From assembly GCA_963578475.1 (NCBI GenBank), contig CAUZCL010000001.1, positions 124,001-188,000 on the forward strand: 64,000 bases of DNA, read 5' to 3'. Positions 32,575-42,966 of the stretch are shown piece by piece; within the stretch, counting starts at the first letter, position 1, and every line of letters begins with the position of its first letter. The notes beneath the pieces were generated by a model, which worked only from the letters and a program-made list of their open reading frames with translations, did no database searches and was not told where the DNA came from. A program made the translations under genes and the position numbers. This stretch comes from SMYC01 sp963578475 (GTDB lineage: Bacteria > Acidobacteriota > Vicinamibacteria > Marinacidobacterales > SMYC01).

Positions 32575-34011
32575 TTACCTCGTATAGGTTTGGAGGAGGC
32601 CATCCTCCTTCATCAACGCTTCGATCGCGTCCATTTCCATCGGGACGAACCCCGACAGGTTTTCCGCTCCGTCCTCGTTAATGAGGATGACGTCTTCGAG
32701 GCGAATATAGATCTGTTCCTCGGGAATGCGAAATTGCGGCTCGATCGTAAAGACCATACCGGGGACGAGGCTTCCGTCATGGACGCCGACATCGTGGACG
32801 GCCATCCCCACACCATGCCCGAGGCGCGCGGGACGCCGGCTCGCGCGCTCCCGATAGGCGGCCACGAAACGCTCTGCCGCTTCTCGGTAGATCGGCTTCG
32901 TGAACTTCCACGTTTCGAGAATGTCCGCCATCTTGTCCGCGGCGTCGTTCATGATCGCGTTGACGTTGCCCGGACGGATCGAATCGAGGATGGCTTTGTA
33001 ATAGGCCAGATAGAACCCGTAGAGATCGCGCTGCCACTCATTGAAGCGGCCGTTCACGGGCCACTGGCGGGTCACGTCGCTCGAGTAGTAGCCGACATCG
33101 GGAGCGTAGTCCATCAGAAGCAGCTCGCCGTCTTTGAGCTCGCGCTTGCCGCGGTGGTAGTGGGGGTACCAGGCGTTCGGCCCGCCCGCGATGAGCGAGT
33201 AATAAGCATCCGACTGCGCGCCTTCTTTGAAGAAGATGAACTTGGCGACCGCGTCGAGCTCGTACTCCATCATGCCGGGCCTACTCGACCGCATCGCTTC
33301 CATGAGCGCAAGCCCGGAAAGGCGCGTCGCTTTGCGGATCAGCTCGATCTCGCGGGGACTCTTGACGAGGCGAAGCTGGTCGAGGATCGAAGAGAGATCC
33401 TCGATCTTGAATTGCGGGAACCTCTCTCTCAGCCGCGCAAGAAAGTGCGCTCCGCGTGATGGTCGGCCGTCCCACGGATCGTTCGCTACGTCTGAGGCCG
33501 CGCGGGTGGCGAGGTCGCGGGCCGTCGCCGCACCTTCGGCGGGCTTGAAGGCTGCGTAGAGCGTCGGGACACGCCCGCCCCAGGCGAAGCGTGCGAGATG
33601 CTCACTCAACAGATCCACGCCGTGGACCGCGTCGACACCGGATAGCTCGCGGGTGAGCTCGTCGTCTTCGGCGGAGAGAAGCTTGCCTTCGCTCGACTCG
33701 CGGCGCGGGTTTCGGTGCAGCAGGTAAAGACGGGTCTTGCGCTCAGTGCCGTCGAGCAGAAGATAGGCGTGCGGCGTCTCGATGCCCGAGAGGTAGTAAA
33801 ACGAGTTCGTCTGCCGGAAGCGAACGTAGCCGATGGGGCTCGACGCACCTTGCACGAGGGCTATTGCGTTCGGGCCAATCGCGTCGAAGACTTTGTCACG
33901 CCTTGCTCGAAACTCCTCGGGCGAGAAATCTTGAGTGAAGAGCGGCACGTCTTGACCACTTACGGTGGCCGCGAGCAAAACGATGGCGAGAAGATAGCGT
34001 GTCATGGTCAT
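32575..34011 (-). CDS. secreted Xaa-Pro aminopeptidase-like M24 peptidase
   Basis: The protein has 478 residues. A signal peptide (TRYLLAIVLLAATVSG) is followed by an aminopeptidase P N-terminal domain (to about residue 220) and a pita-bread M24 domain with all five metal ligands: the two Asp in MDYAPDVGYYSSDVTR, His in LGHGVGMAVHD, Glu in FTIEPQF and Glu in RLEDVILI. It should remove N-terminal residues ahead of proline, in the periplasm. Its start overlaps the amidohydrolase stop (ATGA), so the two are co-translated. Confidence 0.9.
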   Translation of the reverse strand: MTMTRYLLAIVLLAATVSGQDVPLFTQDFSPEEFRARRDKVFDAIGPNAIALVQGASSPIGYVRFRQTNSFYYLSGIETPHAYLLLDGTERKTRLYLLHRNPRRESSEGKLLSAEDDELTRELSGVDAVHGVDLLSEHLARFAWGGRVPTLYAAFKPAEGAATARDLATRAASDVANDPWDGRPSRGAHFLARLRERFPQFKIEDLSSILDQLRLVKSPREIELIRKATRLSGLALMEAMRSSRPGMMEYELDAVAKFIFFKEGAQSDAYYSLIAGGPNAWYPHYHRGKRELKDGELLLMDYAPDVGYYSSDVTRQWPVNGRFNEWQRDLYGFYLAYYKAILDSIRPGNVNAIMNDAADKMADILETWKFTKPIYREAAERFVAAYRERASRRPARLGHGVGMAVHDVGVHDGSLVPGMVFTIEPQFRIPEEQIYIRLEDVILINEDGAENLSGFVPMEMDAIEALMKEDGLLQTYTR

Positions 34012-35351
34012 GTTAGGTCCGTGACTCCGTTGACGGGAAGGGCGAGCTTCGATCTATCGATCACCGCGCCGCCTTTTATCACCGTGTGTATTTTCTTGGC
34101 GTTGTCGATATCGACGGTGGGGTCCGCGTCCAGTAGAACGAGATCGGCGCGTTTGCCGACCTCGATCGTCCCGAGCTCGTCTTCCATCCCGAGAAAAATC
34201 GCGCCATGTAGCGTCGCCATCCGGATGGCGTCGAGCGGTGAGATGCCACCACCCACGAGAAGCTCTAGCTCGCGATGAACGGCGGGGCCAAAGCTCTGGT
34301 CGGTGCCGAGAACGACGATGCCGCCGGCTTCGTTCAAGAGGCGCAGGTTCTCTTGCGCGACGGGGGTCATGACCTTCATCCATTGCGTCCAGCGGCGCTC
34401 TTCCCATTCGCGCCTGGTCGCCCCTCGCAATCGCTCGATAGCACTCGGCAAAAGCGTCGCGCGGTAGAGAGGCTCATCGAGAAACTCCGGATGGTCGACG
34501 AGGCGGCCATAGCCGTCTCCTATCGTGAGCGTCGAGACTTGCGGAATGCGCTTGACCCCCATCATGTTGAGATAGCGCTCGCTGACGGGCGCCTGGATCA
34601 CGGGATGGGCGAGCGTGTCGACACCGGCATAGATCGCATCCCAAGCTCGAAGCTCGTTCGAGGTGTGGATCGTCGTGCGGATGCCGTGCTCGTGATAGTA
34701 GCGGATGACTTGCTGGAGCAGATCCACGGGCATGTGGCGAATGAGAGGGCGTGTGCCCCAACCGTGCTCGTCCTGGGTAATCTTGAGGATGTCGGGCTTT
34801 CTCGCGATATGTTCATCGAGCTTTTTCCGATCGCGCGCGAAGTCTTCGACGGTGACGGCGCCGCGTCCGCCATGGCCGCCTGGAGCGGTCACGACGCTCC
34901 CCATCGCAAAGATACGCGGCGCCACAATTTCGCCGCGTCGTTCCTGATCACGCAGCGCAAAGATGAAATCAGGAGAGTTCCCCGCGTCGTAGATCGAGGT
35001 CACGCCGCTATACAGATAGCCGTAAAGTGCGCGCAGACCGTCGCCCGGCGAGCTGCCGGCGCGGCCACCTCTGAGATGCACATGCATATCCATGAGACCG
35101 GGTATCGCGAATTTACCCGTTACGTCGAGGCGCTCGGCGCCCGGTGGTACGTCGACATCTTTAGAAACGGCGACGAAGCGGCCGCGATCGATGACGATGC
35201 TCACGCCTGTCACGGGGGCCGACCCGGTCCCATCAATAACGGTGATGTTGTCGATAACCAGTGCGGGCTGGCCGCTCGCTCGCGCTGGCGCCAGCGCAAC
35301 GAGCCCGAGTACGATAAGCAAAGAGTTCCAGCGATCCATGTCACGCATCAT
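34008..35351 (-). CDS. secreted metal-dependent amidohydrolase
   Basis: The protein has 447 residues with a signal peptide (LLIVLGLVALAPARASG). The TIM-barrel amidohydrolase motifs are present: DMHVHLRGG near residue 92 (first two metal His), TTIHTSNELRAWD and TLAHPVIQAP (further His), and VLGTDQSFGP near residue 350 (catalytic Asp). The C-terminal GKRADLVLLDADPTVDIDN returns to the beta sandwich. Relatives act on dipeptides, imides or prolidase substrates; coupling to an M24 Xaa-Pro peptidase suggests a peptide substrate. A second start (35339) four codons in is possible. Confidence 0.87.
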   Translation of the reverse strand: MMRDMDRWNSLLIVLGLVALAPARASGQPALVIDNITVIDGTGSAPVTGVSIVIDRGRFVAVSKDVDVPPGAERLDVTGKFAIPGLMDMHVHLRGGRAGSSPGDGLRALYGYLYSGVTSIYDAGNSPDFIFALRDQERRGEIVAPRIFAMGSVVTAPGGHGGRGAVTVEDFARDRKKLDEHIARKPDILKITQDEHGWGTRPLIRHMPVDLLQQVIRYYHEHGIRTTIHTSNELRAWDAIYAGVDTLAHPVIQAPVSERYLNMMGVKRIPQVSTLTIGDGYGRLVDHPEFLDEPLYRATLLPSAIERLRGATRREWEERRWTQWMKVMTPVAQENLRLLNEAGGIVVLGTDQSFGPAVHRELELLVGGGISPLDAIRMATLHGAIFLGMEDELGTIEVGKRADLVLLDADPTVDIDNAKKIHTVIKGGAVIDRSKLALPVNGVTDLT

Positions 35352-35388
35352 AACTAGCCGCGGTCTCTAGGGCCACAATGGAGGTCTT

Positions 35389-35802
35389 ATGTTCAAAGTC
35401 ATGACGGGATTCTTCAAAGCGGTCGCCACAGTATTGGCCATGCCGTGGCTCATCTGGCTGGCCATGCTAGTCGGGGTGAACGCGATCGTGCCGCTTTTCT
35501 TGCTCGATCATCGCGAAGCACAAGTCGTACTCGGCACGACGATGCTCGCCCTGGTCATTCAGCTGGTCATTTTCAAATCCAAAGGCTATGTGCGCCTTCT
35601 CGGGATCGGCCATCTTCCATGGCTTCCTGTCGTGCTGTGGCTCGCGAGCCGGATGAGCGAGATCGGAACCGAGACGCTGTTCGGGCAATGGGTCCTCGCC
35701 GTCATTTTCCTCGACGGTCTGTCGCTCGTCATCGATGCCATTGACGTCGGGCGCTACATCAATGGAGACCGCACTCCCGCGACGACGCTCGAAGACGCGT
35801 GA
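35389..35802 (+). CDS. small membrane protein of unknown function
   Basis: The protein has 137 residues and four hydrophobic segments (about residues 10-37, 45-62, 70-87 and 98-116), leaving a short polar C-terminus ending TPATTLEDA. An AGGTCTT precedes the ATG. There are no charged catalytic motifs. It is divergent from the amidohydrolase operon and lies 40 bases before the S9 peptidase gene, so the two plus-strand genes may share a promoter. Family not recognised. Confidence 0.7.
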   Translation: MFKVMTGFFKAVATVLAMPWLIWLAMLVGVNAIVPLFLLDHREAQVVLGTTMLALVIQLVIFKSKGYVRLLGIGHLPWLPVVLWLASRMSEIGTETLFGQWVLAVIFLDGLSLVIDAIDVGRYINGDRTPATTLEDA

Positions 35803-35841
35803 TAAGATTCGAGGCCATTCGCTCCTTCTAGGAGGTTCGTC

Positions 35842-38283
35842 ATGGCCCTGTCCCACCGTGTTTTTTGTCTGGTGTTCTTTGCGCTTTTGGCGGGCGCTCT
35901 TAGCGCTCAGGAAACCGTCGACTATCAGATGCCGCCTCAGGCGATGGTCGATATCGCCGATGCAGCGCCCACGCCCGGAGTCGTCGTCGACCCGACCAAG
36001 ACGTGGCTTCTCGTGCTCGAAAGACGGAGCTTGTCCTCGATACGCGAGCTCTCCGAGCCTGAGCTTCGGCTCGCGGGTCTCCGGATCCAGCCGGCGACCA
36101 ACACGCGCAGCCGGCGGCGCGTCGCCAGGCATATAGAGCTCGTCGCCGTCGCCGATGGGTCGACGCGCAGTGTCACCGGGCTTCCGAGTGGAGCTCAAAT
36201 CGATGACGCCAGCTTTTCCCCCGACGGCAGTCTTGCAGCGTTCTCGCTGACAACGGCCGCGGGCATGGAGCTCTGGACCCTCGACGTCGCTTCAGGCGCC
36301 GCGAAGCGCGTGCTGGAAGATCTCAACGGTGTGTTTCGCGGACAGCCTTACGCGTGGCTATCGGACAGCCGGAGCCTCGTCGTGAAAGTCGTGCCGGAAG
36401 ACCGCGGTGCGCCGCCAGAAGCTCCTAGTGTCCCGTCGGGACCCATCGTGCAAGAAGCGAGCGGAACAAAATCTGCGGCCCGCACTTATCAGGACCTCTT
36501 GACGAGCCATCACGACGAAGCGCTCTTCGAGTATTACGGTCAGACGCAAGTCGTGCGCGTGAGCGTCGAGGGAGCGGTCCATAAGCTCGGAGCTCCGGGG
36601 CTCATCGCGCGCGCGGCGCCGTCTCCGGACGGCGAGCACGTCCTCGTCGAGCGGCTAGAGCGCCCATTCTCCTACCTCGTGCCGTATTACCGGTTCGGCC
36701 ACCGCATCGAGGTCCTGGACATGTCGGGCGCGCTCGTCAGCGAGGTCGCTCGCTTACCGCTCGCGGAAGACGTCGCCATTGGACGCAACGCCGTACGAAC
36801 GGGGCGGCGCGATTTCGGCTGGCGCGCAGATGCGGAGGCGACGCTCTACTTTATCGAAGCTACAGATGGAGGCGACCCACGCGCCGAAGCCAAGTTTCGA
36901 GACGTGGTTTACACGTGGAGCGCGCCGTTTACGGGCGAGCCCGAGCCGCTCATCTCGCTCGGCCTGCGCTTCGCCAGCGTCCATTGGGGAAGCGACGCCG
37001 TAGCTCTCGTTACGGAGTGGTGGTGGGCGACGCGGACGCGGCGTGTGTTTCGTGTGAAGCCGGGAACCAGCGACGAGCCCCCAAAGATGGTCTTCGACTA
37101 TTCCTACGAAGATCGCTACAACGCGCCCGGCTCGCCGCTCATGACGCACAACGCACGCGGCTCGCTCGTTCTCGCGACCTCGGCGGACGGCAAATCGATC
37201 TACTTGAGAGGCGAGGGTGCCTCGCCTGAAGGCGACCGTCCTTTCATCGATGCGCTCGATTTGGAGAGCGGCGCCAAAACGCGCCTGTTCCACTCCGAAG
37301 CTCCGTATTACGAGATGCCGATCGCGTGGATCGACGCCGAGGCGGGACACCTTCTAACGCGGCGCGAATCGCGCGACGAGCCGCCGAACTATTTCGTGCA
37401 CGCGTCGGGGGATGTGCGGGCGGTGACACACTTTCCGAATCCTTATCCGGGGCTCGAAGGCGTTGGGCGCGAGCTCGTCCGTTACGACCGCGAGGACGGC
37501 GTGAAGCTGAGCGCGACCCTGTACACGCCCGCCGGCTACACCTCCGAGGATGGCCCGCTTCCGATGCTCGTATGGGCTTATCCGCGTGAGTACAAGAGCG
37601 CGAGCGCCGCCGCACAAATCCGGGACTCACCCTATCGTTTCTCGCGCGTGAGCTGGGGCTCGCCGCTTTACTGGCTGACCCAAGGCTACGCCGTCATGGA
37701 AGGCGCGACGATGCCCATCATCGGCGAAGGGGACGTAGAGCCGAACGACACTTACGTCGAGCAGCTCGTTGCGAGCGGCCGAGCGGCGGTGGACGAAGCG
37801 GTGCGGCGAGGTATAGCGGATCGCGATCGCGTCGCTATCGCCGGTCACTCCTATGGCGCGTTCATGACGGCGAATCTTCTCGCCCATTCCGACGCGTTTC
37901 GCGCCGGCATCGCGCGAAGCGGCGCTTATAACCGTACCCTCACGCCCTTCGGCTTCCAATCCGAGCAGCGTACGTACTGGGAAGCGCCGGAGATCTATTT
38001 CGCCATGTCGCCCTTCATGCACGCGCAGAAGATCAACGAGCCCATCTTGCTCATTCACGGTGTCGCCGACAACAACTCGGGAACGTTCCCCATTCAAAGC
38101 CGCCGGCTCTATCACGCGCTCAAAGGACACGGCGCGACCGCGCGTCTCGTGATGCTCCCCCACGAGAGCCACGGCTATCAGGCGAGAGAATCCGTCATGC
38201 ACACGCTCTGGGAAATGAACGTGTGGCTCGACAAGTACGTCAAGAACGCTCCCCCACGCAACACGACGAGCGAGGAGCATTGA
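35842..38283 (+). CDS. secreted S9 peptidase, glutamyl-endopeptidase-like (S9D)
   Basis: The protein has 813 residues, a signal peptide (ending AGALSAQ), a beta-propeller of about 500 residues and a C-terminal alpha/beta hydrolase domain. The catalytic Ser is in IAGHSYGAFM near residue 675, the Asp in HGVADNNSG and the His in PHESHGYQ. The segment ARSGAYNRTLTPFGFQSE is a mark of the S9D glutamyl-peptidase branch rather than of dipeptidyl peptidases. TCTAGGAGG precedes the ATG. Its stop overlaps the TTG of a broken sigma-factor gene. Confidence 0.9.
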   Translation: MALSHRVFCLVFFALLAGALSAQETVDYQMPPQAMVDIADAAPTPGVVVDPTKTWLLVLERRSLSSIRELSEPELRLAGLRIQPATNTRSRRRVARHIELVAVADGSTRSVTGLPSGAQIDDASFSPDGSLAAFSLTTAAGMELWTLDVASGAAKRVLEDLNGVFRGQPYAWLSDSRSLVVKVVPEDRGAPPEAPSVPSGPIVQEASGTKSAARTYQDLLTSHHDEALFEYYGQTQVVRVSVEGAVHKLGAPGLIARAAPSPDGEHVLVERLERPFSYLVPYYRFGHRIEVLDMSGALVSEVARLPLAEDVAIGRNAVRTGRRDFGWRADAEATLYFIEATDGGDPRAEAKFRDVVYTWSAPFTGEPEPLISLGLRFASVHWGSDAVALVTEWWWATRTRRVFRVKPGTSDEPPKMVFDYSYEDRYNAPGSPLMTHNARGSLVLATSADGKSIYLRGEGASPEGDRPFIDALDLESGAKTRLFHSEAPYYEMPIAWIDAEAGHLLTRRESRDEPPNYFVHASGDVRAVTHFPNPYPGLEGVGRELVRYDREDGVKLSATLYTPAGYTSEDGPLPMLVWAYPREYKSASAAAQIRDSPYRFSRVSWGSPLYWLTQGYAVMEGATMPIIGEGDVEPNDTYVEQLVASGRAAVDEAVRRGIADRDRVAIAGHSYGAFMTANLLAHSDAFRAGIARSGAYNRTLTPFGFQSEQRTYWEAPEIYFAMSPFMHAQKINEPILLIHGVADNNSGTFPIQSRRLYHALKGHGATARLVMLPHESHGYQARESVMHTLWEMNVWLDKYVKNAPPRNTTSEEH

Positions 38284-38373
38284 GCCAAGACCCCTCGGAC
38301 GAGACCGAGCCGCCATCGCAAGTCACCGAGCTTCTCAACGCCTGGCAAGCAGGCCGGCAGGGCGCGGTCGACG
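38280..38373 (+). pseudogene. N-terminal stub of an ECF-type sigma factor
   Basis: A TTG at 38280 overlaps the S9 stop and opens a frame with PPSQVTELLNAWQAGRQGAV, the start of TIGR02999-like ECF sigma factors (normally continuing into a helix with LLPLVYDELR). The similarity ends at about 38373, where sequence belonging to a kinase on the other strand begins. In Acidobacteriota such sigma factors often precede kinase genes. The identification rests on about 30 residues. Confidence 0.5.
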
Positions 38374-38375
38374 AG

Positions 38376-40950
38376 CATGCCAGGAAGAGAGATTCAAGGT
38401 GACGACGCTCGGGAAGAAAAGCCCGAGCACGGCGTAGTAAGTTAAAAACCCCAGCCACCCGAACTCTAGAAAGAGATAAACCAGGCCAATCATCAAGACG
38501 ACCCACAGGCCGAGCGCCCAGCCCATGTAGCCCCCTGTGGGGTGGGAAACAAGAACGATGAGCAACGCCCACGCAACGAGCGCGAGCCACGGTTTTCAAA
38601 GCACGAGGCGCAGTACGACGAGCGCCGCGAGAACGAACAACGCGGTGACGAGGACGTTGGCGTGTTTGAGAAAGAGCTGCGACAAAGCCTCGCGCAGGCC
38701 AAGGATCGAAACGAGCTCCCCGGGGTCGGGGGATGGACGGTCCGGACGCGGCAAAGCGTAGCCGAGCCAGCCGGGTGCCAGCTTGTAAATCGGGGCGCCG
38801 AACCCCACCACCATGCCGCCAATACTGCCAGCCAGGATGTCGCGCCCCACGAGCGAGTCGCGAAACCGTCCATTCAGCAGGCGCACCCATGAGATCATGG
38901 TCTTGGGCCACATCCGGCGTGCGTAAGGCTCAAGAGCCATGTAGAGAATCCAAACCAGACCAAAGTGGAACAAGGCCCGATAAAGCCCACCGTAAACGAC
39001 TTGAAGTTCGGCCTGGCTCGCGACATGGTGGGCCCCGAAAAGCCAGTGCAGCATCTGGACGGCGAGAAAGTACAACGCCAAGCGAAAAGCACCCTTCCGG
39101 TCTCCTCGTCCAGCCTGCAAGTTGCTCCACGCGAGCCAGGCGGGGAAAAGAATGAGCAAGAAATTCGCCCCCACGTGAATCCCAACCGCCCAGTCCGCCC
39201 CGCTGACGACGTTCGACGGTTGTGCCCAAGTGCCCCCGGTCAGCGTCGGCTTCGTCCAAGGCTCCACGATTCGGAAAGAGACAATGCGTCCTCGATAGGC
39301 GGCCGCCTCCACGCGGATCGGTGTCCCGCTCGTGCCGGGAGCTCGTCCTGTCCACGCGATACGGTGGTCCGCGAAAACGCGAGGCGCCCACGCCGTTTTG
39401 ACCTCTGTGAATGCCTCGGGGTCGAGCTTGGCGGCATCGAAGAGTTAGCCCCAATCGGGATCGGCGGTAGAGCTGGCGGCGTCCTCGTCTAGCGGAACGG
39501 CATCGAACCCGCGGAGTCTCCCTTCGGGGTCGAGCTCGACGCGAACCATCCCAGGCACGATGGACGAAGGGTCAAAGTCACGTTCGACGAAGTCGATTTG
39601 CGGATAGGGGAGCAGGTAAGACGGGCTCTCGCGGTACCAAAAACGAACCGCGCTCGGCTGGGTTGTTCTGAGAAAATTCCAGTCCGAAGGCCATGTGCTG
39701 TCTTCGTAGAAAGAGTCGATATAGGCGCGATCGAAGTAGAACCCTTGCGCGGAGTCGCGCGTAGCACTAGCGTAGCCGAGCCCTTCGAGCACTTCGCGGG
39801 CGTCGTCGACGAGAACCGCGGGCGCTTTCGGAAGCGGGGTCAGAGCCCCGAGCTGAGTCTGGCTCGCCAAGTAAGCCGCCAAACCGATTCCCGCGAGCCC
39901 TGCGATCAAAGCGATCCACGCCGTACGCCGCGTCAGCCCTTCGAAAGCTCCCCCCTCAGCGACAAGCTCGGGTGCCAGCGTCTCCCCGGCCGCGATCACA
40001 GCAGCAAGAGGATAGCCTCCTGGAAGGGCTCCGCGCACGGCCAATGCCGAGGCCGGCCGGGCTTTGGGCTCTTTCTCGAGACATTTGAGAATCACGCGCT
40101 CCACCGAAGGGTTGATCCCCGTAACCCAGCTCGACGGTCTCGTGGGCGTCGTATCCTGCTGCTTATCGAACGCTCGCTTGCCGGTGAAGAGCTTCATAGA
40201 GAACCAAGCCGAGGCTGTAGAGGTCGCTCTTTTCCGTCACCTCCTGCCCCACCCGCTGCTCGGGTGCCATGTAGCCGGGGTACCGCTCCGGATGTCCCCT
40301 CGCTCGATGCTCCCCACGGCCGCGGCCAAACCGAAGTCGGTGATCTTTGCCTCGCCACGCTCGTCGAGCATGACGTTCGCCGGTTTGAGATCCCGGTGGA
40401 GCACACCTTTGACGTGCGCCGCCGCGAGCCCGAACGCCAGTTGCTGCGCAATCTCGACAGCTTTGTCGGGCGGGAGCCGTCCGATGCGTCGCAATAGCGA
40501 TGATAGGTCCTCGCCGGCGATGTACTCCATCGAGAGAAACACGAGACCATCGGCCTCGCCAATGTCGTAGACGCGGCAGACGTTGGGATACGCGATCTGC
40601 CGAGCGATGCGAACCTCCTGGCGAAAGCGCTTCAAGCGCTCTTCGTCGTTGCCGAGAGCTTCGGGGAGAAACTTCAAAGCCACGGGCTGTTCGAGGGTCA
40701 GGTCGTTGGCGTGATAGACCTCGCCCATGCCGCCTTTACCAACGCGCTCGACGATGCGGTAACGGGCGGAGAGAACGTCACCCGGTTTGAAGCGTCCATG
40801 CGTGGAAGCAGACGTGGGGTCAGAGGAGCGGACTCGGGTCGCCGACGAGGACGCCGCGCTCCCCTTTTCCAACTGCGCGCCGCAGGCCGAGCAGAAAGAG
40901 ACGCCTTCAGCGACAGGCCGCTAGCAAGCGGGGCAAGTTGACACGCTCAC
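38376..40950 (-). pseudogene. Ser/Thr protein kinase with zinc ribbon and membrane domain, heavily broken
   Basis: From GTG 40950 the frame reads a zinc ribbon CPAC-x-RPVAEGVSFCSACG with TAG (40923-40921) at x. A kinase domain follows: GKGGMGEVYHAND, VALKFLPEAL, LHRDLKPANVML and DFGLAAAV. One base is lost near 40290 and one gained near 40205, so MAPEQRVGQEVTEKSDLYSL reads in another frame. Then come a membrane segment and extracytoplasmic part, an in-frame TAA at 39447-39445, a multi-helix membrane domain (from about 39200), an in-frame TGA at 38598-38596, and truncation near 38376. The rest stays readable for about 850 codons. Confidence 0.87.
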
Positions 40951-41254
40951 ATAATCACTACGTTCGAGTGGAATTGGAAATCGGCCCAGACCCCAGTCGC
41001 CGGGGCGTATCGTCGGCCTTCCATTTGGCGGATGGCATTGTACATTGCGCTGGAGCAGATTTCGGACACCGTAGCACCAATGCCTCTCTACAGAGCGACG
41101 CGGTGTTCCTGTATCGAGTCCCTCGACTCCGAAAAAGCGGAACTCGCTGAAAGAATCTTCGGGAGTTTCCGAACGAGTTCCCCGAGAAGTAGCTGCGCGC
41201 TAGTACTTTGATGCAAGCTTAGAACCCTCAATTTTACCACGCTACGATAGAGCG
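40951..41254. other. intergenic stretch without recognisable gene
   Basis: About 300 bases between the start of the broken kinase gene and the broken CAP-domain gene. Short open frames exist on both strands, but none shows a family motif or a ribosome-binding site. The stretch may contain promoters of the two divergent pseudogenes. Confidence 0.5.
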
Positions 41255-41671
41255 ATGGCGGTCGTAACGCGGTTGATGGTGCTCTTTCCACAGTTCTTGG
41301 CCAGCCCGGTCGAGGATCTGGCCGATCTGGAGCTCGAGATGGCTGAGCTCATCAACGCGGAACGAGAGGCGCGGGGATCCCACCGCTCGAGCGCAATAGC
41401 GAGCTCGCCGCCGTCACGCGCGCGGATGGCCACCGCGGGAAACGCGACTCACGAGCTGGATCGGCCGGTGGAGGAGCGGATCAAGGACGTGCTCCCCAAT
41501 AGCTGCCTGTTTGGCGAGAACGTGTCCAAGCATACGAACATCGACTACTCCATCGGTGACATGATGGCAAGCGCGCAAACCTGCTGGACAAGAGATTCGA
41601 GGCGCTCGGCGTAGGCATCGCTCGAGGCAAGGACGACTTTCTCTACTTCACGCTGGAGTTTGCACGGTTAT
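41255..41671 (+). pseudogene. CAP/SCP-domain protein gene, frameshifted
   Basis: Three reading frames carry one protein in order: LELEMAELINAEREARG (start of the CAP domain), GPVEERIKDVLPNS-type sequence with LFGENVSKHTNIDYSIGDMM, then RANLLDKRFEALGVGIARG and FLYFTLEFARL up to about 41668. CAP proteins are secreted and often bind lipids or cell-wall material. At least two frame changes, near 41400 and 41575, break the gene, and a signal peptide is not evident. It runs into folC tail to tail. Confidence 0.65.
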
Positions 41672-42966
41672 GTGAGGTGAGGCGCGTTAGCCGCACCCTC
41701 GAGAGCCTCGACAATCTCGCCGAGCAGGAAGATCGATCCAGCAACGACGATTTCTCCCGTCGGGCCCGCGATCTCGCGCGCGCGGGCGAGCGCTAGAGGC
41801 GATGAAAGGACCGACTCCGAGGGTGTGCCTTGCTCCTGTGCCCACTCGGCGAGCGGCACAGGCCCGCGCGCCCGCGACATTTCGGGACGCGTGGCGACGA
41901 AGTGAGATACATGCGGCAACAGATGGGACAGCATCTCGTGCACCCGTTTGTCCTTCATGACGCCGAAGAGCAGCACGCGATTCTCGCTCGGTTGCGCCGA
42001 AAGGAACCGGCCGAGCTGCTCGGCCGCCATTACGTTATGCGCAGCGTCGAGGAGGAGAGGAGGGCTTCCCGATATTCGCTCGAGGCGTCCAGGCCATGTC
42101 GTTCGGGCGACGCCCTCTCGGACGTGACGGGACTCGAGACCTAGGTGCGCGACCTCGGCAACACGGACGGCGAGAACAAGATTGTCGAGCTGGTGCAGAC
42201 CGAGAAGCGGAAATTCGAGCTCGCCATAGTCCATCTTGGCCGTTTTCAGGGAAACGAGCTGGCCGGCTTCAGTCGCGCGCGCGGAAATCTGAACCCCCTC
42301 GTGTGCGAGAACGAGCTCTGCGCGTTTCCGACGGGCTTCCTCGCGGACGACGTCAAGTACTTCGCCGTCGAGCTTGGACACGACGACTGGCCGTTCCTCT
42401 TTGATGATCGCGGCCTTCTCCGCCGCAATTTTAGGCAACGTGTCCCCGAGAAATTTTTCGTGGTCGAAACCGATCGGCGTAATGACCGAAATATCCGCGG
42501 GGACGATATTGGTGGCGTCCCAGCGCCCACCCATCCCAACCTCGAGAACGGCGATGTCGACCGACTGTTCGGCGAAATAGGCAAAAGCGCAGGCAGTGAC
42601 GGCTTCGAAAAATGTCGGCTCCGCTACCCGCCCCATTTGCAGGGACATCTCGGCGACACGGCTCACTACGGCGGTCATCGCATCGACCGAGATAGGCACA
42701 CCATCCACGTGGATACGTTCCATGAGGCGACGGATATGAGGCGACGTGTAGCGGCCGGCGCGAAAACCAGCCGCGTGCAGAACGGAGCTCAGAATCGCGG
42801 CGGTCGAGCCTTTGCCGTTCGTGCCCGCGATGAGGACCGACCGGAAGCGGCGTTCGGGGCGACCCAAAGCCTCCGCGAGTTGGTTGATATTGGAGAGCCC
42901 GAACTTGATGCCGAATTTCTCGCGGCTGCTCAGGTAGGCGACCGCCTCTTCGTAGGTCCGCGTCAA
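41668..42966 (-). CDS. folC: bifunctional folylpolyglutamate/dihydrofolate synthase FolC
   Basis: The protein has 432 residues of the Mur-ligase fold. It has the P-loop IAGTNGKGSTAAILSS near residue 45, the substrate loop GRYTSPHIRRLMERI, the central VLEVGMGGRWDATN, and LLDAAHNVMAAEQ in the C-terminal domain. It adds glutamate to dihydropteroate or folates, with ATP. Its ATG overlaps the accD stop by four bases; the accD-folC pair is common in bacteria. The length is normal. Confidence 0.93.
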   Translation of the reverse strand: MTRTYEEAVAYLSSREKFGIKFGLSNINQLAEALGRPERRFRSVLIAGTNGKGSTAAILSSVLHAAGFRAGRYTSPHIRRLMERIHVDGVPISVDAMTAVVSRVAEMSLQMGRVAEPTFFEAVTACAFAYFAEQSVDIAVLEVGMGGRWDATNIVPADISVITPIGFDHEKFLGDTLPKIAAEKAAIIKEERPVVVSKLDGEVLDVVREEARRKRAELVLAHEGVQISARATEAGQLVSLKTAKMDYGELEFPLLGLHQLDNLVLAVRVAEVAHLGLESRHVREGVARTTWPGRLERISGSPPLLLDAAHNVMAAEQLGRFLSAQPSENRVLLFGVMKDKRVHEMLSHLLPHVSHFVATRPEMSRARGPVPLAEWAQEQGTPSESVLSSPLALARAREIAGPTGEIVVAGSIFLLGEIVEALEGAANAPHLT

